From contig JNWL01000004.1 of assembly GCA_000716465.1 (NCBI GenBank), forward strand, positions 124,001-188,000: DNA of 64,000 nucleotides, given 5' to 3'. This document shows positions 59,325 through 64,000 of this stretch, in pieces; position 1 is the stretch's first letter, and each line of letters opens with the position of its first letter. The notes under the pieces are model-generated. The model did not search any database. It saw only the letters and a list, made by a program, of their open reading frames with translations, and was not told where the DNA came from. The DNA comes from Streptomyces bikiniensis. GTDB taxonomy: Bacteria > Actinomycetota > Actinomycetes > Streptomycetales > Streptomycetaceae. A program made the position numbers and the translations under genes.

Positions 59325-61160
59325 ATGTTTTCCCTCATACCCGGCCGGACGGCCGGCCGGTCGAGATCCTCGGCCATCGCCGTCGCGGCCCTCGGCACGA
59401 TCGTGGCGCTCGCCACCCCCGCCGGACTCGCCCACGCAGCAACGTCGGACACCGCGCCCGTCGCGGCCCGTTCGACGGGGGCGAGCACGGCCACCACCGC
59501 CGCGAAGGCGGCGGCTCCCGCAGCCTGGGCCGCGGGCACGCGCGCGTACCTGGTGATCACGGCCCCCGGCGGTACCGCCGCCGTGGCCGGCTCCGTGGCC
59601 ACCAAGGGCGGTTCGGTCTTCGCGACCTACGACGCGATCGGCGTGATCGTGGCGCACTCGACGTCCGCGTCGTTCGCCTCCTCGATGCGCACGGTCTCCG
59701 GCGTGCAGCAGGTCGGCGCGACCCGGACGTCCGACGTCCCGGCCGACGCCTACGCCCCGGCGCTCCCGGCCGACCCGTCGCAGTCCACGACGACGCTCAC
59801 GGAGTCCAACCGCTGGGACATGACGCAGATCAAGGCCGACCAGGCCTGGGCCGTCACCACCGGTTCGGCGTCGGTGAAGGTCGGCGTCCTGGACACCGGC
59901 GTGGACGACCGGCACCAGGACATCGCACCCAACTTCAACGCCGCCGACTCGGCCTCCTGCGCCTACGGCAAGGCGGACACCCGGGCGGGCGCCTGGCGCG
60001 ACGTCGACACCCACGGCACGCACGTGGCGGGCACGATCGCGGCCGCCAAGAACGGCAAGGGCGTCATCGGCGTCGCGCCGGGCGTGAAGATATCCTCGGT
60101 CCGCATCGCGGAGCCCGGCAGCACGCTGTTCTTCGCGGAGAACACGATCTGCGGCTTCATGTGGGCCGGCGACCACGGCTTCAAGGTCACCAACAACAGC
60201 TACTACACGGACCCGTGGCAGTTCAACTGCCCGGACAACCTGGACCAGGCCGCCATCATCGAGGGCGTCCGCCGGGCGCAGGAGTACGCCGAGGGCAAGG
60301 GCTCGCTCCAGGTCGCCGCCGCCGGCAACTCCAACTACGACCTGGCGAACAAGACGACCGACACGGCGAGCCCCAACGACTCGACCCCGGTCACCCGCAC
60401 GATCACCAACGCCTGCATCGACATCCCGACCGAGCTGCCCGGCGTCGTGACCGTCGCCGCGCAGGGCAACGGCGGCGCCAAGGCCTCGTACTCGAACTTC
60501 GGCAACGGCGTGATCGACATCGCGGCCCCCGGCGGCGACGGCTCCTCGGGCGTCTACTCGACGCTCCCGGGCGGCAAGTACGGGAACATGAACGGCACCT
60601 CGATGGCCTCCCCGCACGTGGCCGGCGTCGCGGCGCTGATCGCGAGCGTGAACCCGTCCTTCACCCCGGCGCAGATCCGGGACCAGCTGGGCGTCCAGGC
60701 GACCGACCGGGCCTGCCCGTCGGACACCCGCTGCAAGGGCACCGCGACCAAGAACGGCTTCTTCGGCGAGGGCGCGGTCGACGCCCTGAAGGCCGTCGGC
60801 GGCTCGACCCCGCCCCCCGGGAAGTACTTCGAGAACCTGACGGACGTGGCGGTCCCCGACAACACCACGGTCGAGAGCCCGATCACGGTCAGCGGCGTGA
60901 CCGGCAACGCGCCGGCCGCGCTCAAGGTGGGCGTGGACGTCAAGCACACGTACATCGGTGACCTGAAGGTCGACCTGGTGGCCCCGGACGGCAGCGTCTA
61001 CACGCTGCACAACCGGACCGGGAGCGGCACGGACAACATCGCCCAGACGTACACCGTCAACGCCTCCTCCGAGGTGGCGAACGGGGTCTGGAAGCTGCGT
61101 GTGAACGACAACGCGAGCCAGGACACCGGGAAGATCGACGCCTGGAACCTGACCTTCTGA
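59325..61160 (+). CDS. Secreted S8 subtilase with C-terminal P (proprotein convertase) domain
   Basis: A 611-residue secreted serine protease. A signal peptide and an inhibitor-like propeptide (YLVITAPGGTAAVAGSVATKGG) precede the S8 domain. The triad is Asp in VGVLDTGVDD, His in DTHGTHVAGT and Ser in NGTSMASPHVAG. A P/Homo B domain of about 110 residues ends the protein (FENLTDVAVPDNTT to IDAWNLTF). P domains usually stabilise or target kexin-like proteases. ATG 59325 follows GGAGGACGCA; the open frame upstream is not signal-like. It stands alone and ends in a strong terminator. Confidence 0.95.
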   Translation: MFSLIPGRTAGRSRSSAIAVAALGTIVALATPAGLAHAATSDTAPVAARSTGASTATTAAKAAAPAAWAAGTRAYLVITAPGGTAAVAGSVATKGGSVFATYDAIGVIVAHSTSASFASSMRTVSGVQQVGATRTSDVPADAYAPALPADPSQSTTTLTESNRWDMTQIKADQAWAVTTGSASVKVGVLDTGVDDRHQDIAPNFNAADSASCAYGKADTRAGAWRDVDTHGTHVAGTIAAAKNGKGVIGVAPGVKISSVRIAEPGSTLFFAENTICGFMWAGDHGFKVTNNSYYTDPWQFNCPDNLDQAAIIEGVRRAQEYAEGKGSLQVAAAGNSNYDLANKTTDTASPNDSTPVTRTITNACIDIPTELPGVVTVAAQGNGGAKASYSNFGNGVIDIAAPGGDGSSGVYSTLPGGKYGNMNGTSMASPHVAGVAALIASVNPSFTPAQIRDQLGVQATDRACPSDTRCKGTATKNGFFGEGAVDALKAVGGSTPPPGKYFENLTDVAVPDNTTVESPITVSGVTGNAPAALKVGVDVKHTYIGDLKVDLVAPDGSVYTLHNRTGSGTDNIAQTYTVNASSEVANGVWKLRVNDNASQDTGKIDAWNLTF

Positions 61161-61177
61161 CACCGCGCGCCCCCCTG

Positions 61178-61210
61178 ACGGGGCCGGAGCCGCCTCGGCT
61201 CCGGCCCCGT
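61178..61210 (+). terminator. Terminator after the subtilase
   Basis: A perfect 15-bp stem ACGGGGCCGGAGCCG/CGGCTCCGGCCCCGT with loop CCT, 18 bases after the stop codon. Confidence 0.9.
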
Positions 61211-61288
61211 TCGCGCACCCGGGAGGAAAGCTTCCGGAAACAAGTCCTCACCGAGGGGTAGGCCCGGGCGGGCACCTTGCTATACGTT

Positions 61289-61312
61289 CCGTCTAACAAG
61301 CTTGCTAGACGG
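61289..61312. promoter_or_regulatory. TetR-type palindromic operator upstream of the diiron oxygenase
   Basis: Arms CCGTCTA and TAGACGG flank a centre built on CAAGCTTG, forming a 24-bp palindrome with one mismatched pair. A further half-site, CGTCTAACAAG, follows at 61315-61325. A TATACG lies just upstream at 61281. The form and size suit a TetR-family repressor; its gene is not seen in this window. Confidence 0.75.
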
Positions 61313-61359
61313 GACGTCTAACAAGCCTCCGAGTCGATCGCGACCCAAGGAGCCGCACC

Positions 61360-62289
61360 ATGGCAAGCAGCACCGTTCGCCCGGACGGCCACGACGGAGC
61401 CGAGGACAGGGACGTCTCGGACGCGGACGTCGCCGAGCGGCTGCTCCGGTCCGCGGCCAGGCTCTCGTACGACCCCGCCGCCGAGGTGGACTGGGACACC
61501 CCCCTCGACAAGAACTTCCACGGCCAGAGCCCCGAGTGGAACAGCCTCTACGGCACGGCCTACTGGAACGAGATGACCGAGGAGCAGCGCAAGGAGCTGA
61601 CCCGGCAGGAGGCCGCCTCCGTCGCCAGCACCGGCATCTGGTTCGAGATGATCCTCCAGCAGATGGTGCTGCGGGACATGTACGCCAAGGACCCCACCGA
61701 CCCCCGGTTCCAGTGGGCCCTGACCGAGATCGCGGACGAGTGCCGCCACTCGATCATGTTCGGCCGCGGCTCGGCGAAGCTCGGCGCCCCCGCCTACCGG
61801 CCGCGCCGCGCGGTGCTCGAACTGGGCCGCGCCTTCAAGACGGTGGGCTTCGGCGAGGCCGCGTACGCCGCGATCCTCGTCGCCGAGGAGGTCCTCGACG
61901 TCATGCAGCGCGACTGGATGCGCGACGAGCGGGTCGCCCCCTTCGTGCGCACCATCAGCAACATCCACGTGGTCGAGGAGTCCCGGCACATGAAGTTCGC
62001 CCGGGACGAGACGCGCCGCCGCCTCGCGCGGGCGAGCACGGCCCGCCGGCACTTCCACGCCCTGGTCGTCGCCATCGCCTCGTACTACATCGTCACCAGC
62101 ATGGTCAGCCCCGACGTGTACGTACAGGCCGGACTCGACCCGGAGCGGGCGCGCCGCGAGGCCGCGGCCAACGAGCACTACAAGTCCCAGCTGCGCTCCA
62201 GCTGCGCCGGGCTCATGGAGTTCCTCGCCTCGGCCCGGCTGCTCACCCGGCCCGCGCTCCTCATCTACAAGCGCGCCAGCCTGATCTGA
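61360..62289 (+). CDS. AurF-family diiron oxygenase
   Basis: A 309-residue diiron protein of the AurF/p-aminobenzoate N-oxygenase family. Candidate metal ligands are visible in TRQEAASVAS, EIADECRHSIMF (E-x-x-H), LVAEEVLDVM and NIHVVEESRHMKFARDE (H-x-x-x-E-x-x-H). Relatives oxidise arylamines or hydrocarbons using O2 and two electrons. ATG 61360 follows AAGGAG. The next gene, a ferredoxin-ferredoxin reductase fusion 53 bases downstream, is a plausible electron donor. A palindromic operator upstream implies ligand-induced expression. The substrate is unknown. Confidence 0.88.
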   Translation: MASSTVRPDGHDGAEDRDVSDADVAERLLRSAARLSYDPAAEVDWDTPLDKNFHGQSPEWNSLYGTAYWNEMTEEQRKELTRQEAASVASTGIWFEMILQQMVLRDMYAKDPTDPRFQWALTEIADECRHSIMFGRGSAKLGAPAYRPRRAVLELGRAFKTVGFGEAAYAAILVAEEVLDVMQRDWMRDERVAPFVRTISNIHVVEESRHMKFARDETRRRLARASTARRHFHALVVAIASYYIVTSMVSPDVYVQAGLDPERARREAAANEHYKSQLRSSCAGLMEFLASARLLTRPALLIYKRASLI

Positions 62290-62342
62290 GCCCGCGTCCG
62301 CACCCCCCTGCCCGCACCCCGCACCCGAACCGAGTCGACGAG

Positions 62343-64000
62343 ATGACCTACGCGATCACCCAGACCTGCTGCAACGACGCGACCTGCGTCGCCGTCTGCC
62401 CGGTCAACTGCATCCACCCGACGCCCGAGGAACCGGACTTCGGCACCACGGAGATGCTGTACGTCGACCCCAGGGCCTGCATCGACTGCGGCGCCTGCGC
62501 CGACGCCTGCCCGGTCGACGCCGTCTTCCCGGCCGACCGCCTCACCGGCCGGCTGCGGGAGTACGAGGCGATCAACGCGGAGTACTACGCGGACCGTGAG
62601 CCCGGCCCGGCCGTGGCCTCGCCCAACTTCCACACCTGGGGCGAGCCCTCCTTCCCGCGCTCGCTCCCGTCCGACTTCGCCCCGCTGCGGATCGCGGTCG
62701 TCGGCACGGGACCGGCCGGCATGTACGCCGCCGAGGACCTGCTCCTGCACACCAACGCCGAGGTGACGCTGATCGACCGGCTGCCGGTGGCCGGCGGTCT
62801 CGTCCGCTACGGCGTGGCGCCCGACCACCCGGCGACCAAGGGCGCCGGGGAGTCCTTCGCCCGCTTCCACTCCCACCCCCGCGTCCGGATGCGGCTCGGC
62901 GTGGAGATCGGCAGGGACGTCACCGCCGAGGAACTGGCCGCCCACCACGACGCGGTGGTCTACGCGGTGGGCGCGCCCTCCGACCGGCGGCTCGGCATCC
63001 CCGGCGAGGACCTGCCGGGCAGCGTCTCCGCGACCTCCGTCGTCTCCTGGTACAACGCGCACCCGGAGACCGGCGCGGACGCCGTCCCGCTCTCCGCCGA
63101 GCGGGTCGTCGTGGTCGGCAACGGCAACGTGGCGCTCGACGTGGCCCGTGTCCTCGTCATGGACCCAGCCGCCCTCGCCGGCACCGACATCGCCGACCAC
63201 GCCCTCGCCGCCCTGAGCGGCAGCCGGGTCCGCGAGGTGGTGCTGCTCGGCCGCCGGGGCCCCGAGAACGCCGCGTACACGGCCTCCGAACTCCTCGCCC
63301 TCAAGCACCTCCCGGACGTGGACCTGGTCGTCGACGAACGGGACCCGCGCACCGGCGCCGCGATCGACGCGGCGGCGGCCGGGGAGAAGGCGGCGCTCCT
63401 CCGGGACGTGGCCCGCGAGGCGGTGGACTGGACGCGGTCGCCCGCGCGGGACCGGCGCCGGATCGTGCTCCGCTTCCACTCCGCGCCGGTCGAGGCGCTC
63501 GGCACCGACGCGGTACGGGCGGTCCGGGTGACCGGGGACGGGCCGGAGTCCGGTACGGAGATCGGGGCGGGGCTGCTGGTCAGGGCGGTCGGCTACCGGG
63601 GCGTGCCGCTCCCGGGGCTTCCGTTCGACGAGGCCACCGGCACCGTGCCGCACGAGGCGGGGCGGATCAGCGGCCTGCCGGGCGGTTACGTCGTCGGCTG
63701 GATCAAGCGCGGGCCCTCCGGCGGCATCGGCGCCAACCGGGCGTGCGCGGAGGAGACGGTCGGGACGCTGCTCGCGGACGCGGTCGCGGGGGCGCTGCCG
63801 AAGCCGACGGGCACCTCGGCGGAGTTCCGCAGGCTGGCCAGGAGCCGCAGCAAGGGGCTCGTGGACGCGCGCGGCCTCGCGGCCATCGACCGGACCGAGC
63901 GGGCGCGGGGCCGGGACGCGGGCCGCCCCCGGGTCAAGCTGGCGACGATGCCGGAGCTGGTGGCGGCGGCGCGGGGCGGCCGCTGGCGCAGGCCGGTCTG
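62343..64000 (+). CDS. Ferredoxin fused to ferredoxin-NADP+ reductase (FprB-like), 3' end outside window
   Basis: The frame is open to the window end (552 codons). An N-terminal two-cluster ferredoxin domain shows CCNDATCVAVCPVNC and CIDCGACADACPVDA, typical of 7Fe/8Fe ferredoxins. The rest is an adrenodoxin-reductase-like flavoprotein: FAD motif IAVVGTGPAGMYAAEDLL, then LVRYGVAPDHPATKG, the NADPH site VVVGNGNVALDVARVL and GWIKRGPSGGIGANR near the end. It would carry electrons from NADPH through FAD to its own ferredoxin and on to the AurF-type oxygenase next door. ATG 62343 is the only sensible start. Only the last few residues are probably missing. Confidence 0.93.
   Translation, partial: MTYAITQTCCNDATCVAVCPVNCIHPTPEEPDFGTTEMLYVDPRACIDCGACADACPVDAVFPADRLTGRLREYEAINAEYYADREPGPAVASPNFHTWGEPSFPRSLPSDFAPLRIAVVGTGPAGMYAAEDLLLHTNAEVTLIDRLPVAGGLVRYGVAPDHPATKGAGESFARFHSHPRVRMRLGVEIGRDVTAEELAAHHDAVVYAVGAPSDRRLGIPGEDLPGSVSATSVVSWYNAHPETGADAVPLSAERVVVVGNGNVALDVARVLVMDPAALAGTDIADHALAALSGSRVREVVLLGRRGPENAAYTASELLALKHLPDVDLVVDERDPRTGAAIDAAAAGEKAALLRDVAREAVDWTRSPARDRRRIVLRFHSAPVEALGTDAVRAVRVTGDGPESGTEIGAGLLVRAVGYRGVPLPGLPFDEATGTVPHEAGRISGLPGGYVVGWIKRGPSGGIGANRACAEETVGTLLADAVAGALPKPTGTSAEFRRLARSRSKGLVDARGLAAIDRTERARGRDAGRPRVKLATMPELVAAARGGRWRRPV

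Noticed and set aside
1..64000. CRISPR arrays, insertion sequences or prophage genes
   Set aside because: No spaced direct repeats, transposase or phage structural motifs were seen; the tandem repeats present are short and unspaced.

Overview
The window is very GC-rich DNA with strong third-position GC bias, frequent GTG/TTG starts, ATGA/GTGA stop-start overlaps, a conservon with two P450 genes, CbtA/CbtB under a cobalamin riboswitch, a DmdR-type iron box and CebR-like palindromes. All of this points to the chromosome of a Streptomyces species. No insertion sequence, phage gene, rRNA or CRISPR array was seen, and no large biosynthetic cluster is present.

Layout. 1-5085: a conservon, cvnA (5' end missing), cvnB, cvnC, cvnD and two cytochrome P450 genes. 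The first P450 lacks the EXXR motif. 5121-6355: trpS behind a Trp-codon leader peptide with a complete attenuator. 6356-12368: a decayed stretch in which intact genes (BCCT transporter, phosphotransferase, VOC protein, zinc alcohol dehydrogenase) alternate with relics of a XylF-like protein, an amidohydrolase and an SDR. 12369-16248: GH16-like protein, an unrecognised gene and a PAS/GAF/SpoIIE phosphatase. 16525-19828: iron-box-controlled siderophore binding protein and two permeases, with no ATPase. 19884-21852: a histidine-phosphatase-fold protein lacking its catalytic histidines, twin palindromes, a B12 riboswitch and cbtB-cbtA. 21967-24295: a large unrecognised gene broken by a frameshift. 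Just upstream of it is a perfectly paired but non-canonical tRNA-like cloverleaf with anticodon CGG.

24490-33538: a beta-glucan utilisation locus made of a LacI regulator, a secreted GH81 endo-beta-1,3-glucanase, an ABC sugar importer (binding protein and two permeases) and a GH1 beta-glucosidase. They are tied together by three copies of a GAGCGCTC-centred operator. The extracellular enzyme would cut glucan, the importer take up oligosaccharides, and GH1 cleave them in the cytoplasm. The regulator has lost its stop codon. 33623-42457: secreted S1 protease with chitin-binding module, LysR regulator, GPP34 protein, lipoprotein, FUSC-type membrane protein, M20 amidohydrolase and Orn/Lys/Arg decarboxylase. 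42645-47903: a possible small peptide gene overlapping a glutamine-dependent amidotransferase, then an S9 peptidase and a carboxylate-amine ligase.

48087-53500: a small unknown gene, a chimeric GntR-ABC ATPase gene created by deletion, a fumarate-reductase-type flavoprotein fused to HEAT repeats, and a two-domain VOC protein. 53682-55773: divergent MFS exporter and MarR regulator. 56065-61160: secreted alpha-amylase with two starch-binding modules and an FN3, then a secreted subtilase with a P domain. 61289-64000: an AurF-type diiron oxygenase behind a large palindromic operator, followed by a ferredoxin fused to a ferredoxin-NADP reductase that runs off the window and is its probable electron donor.
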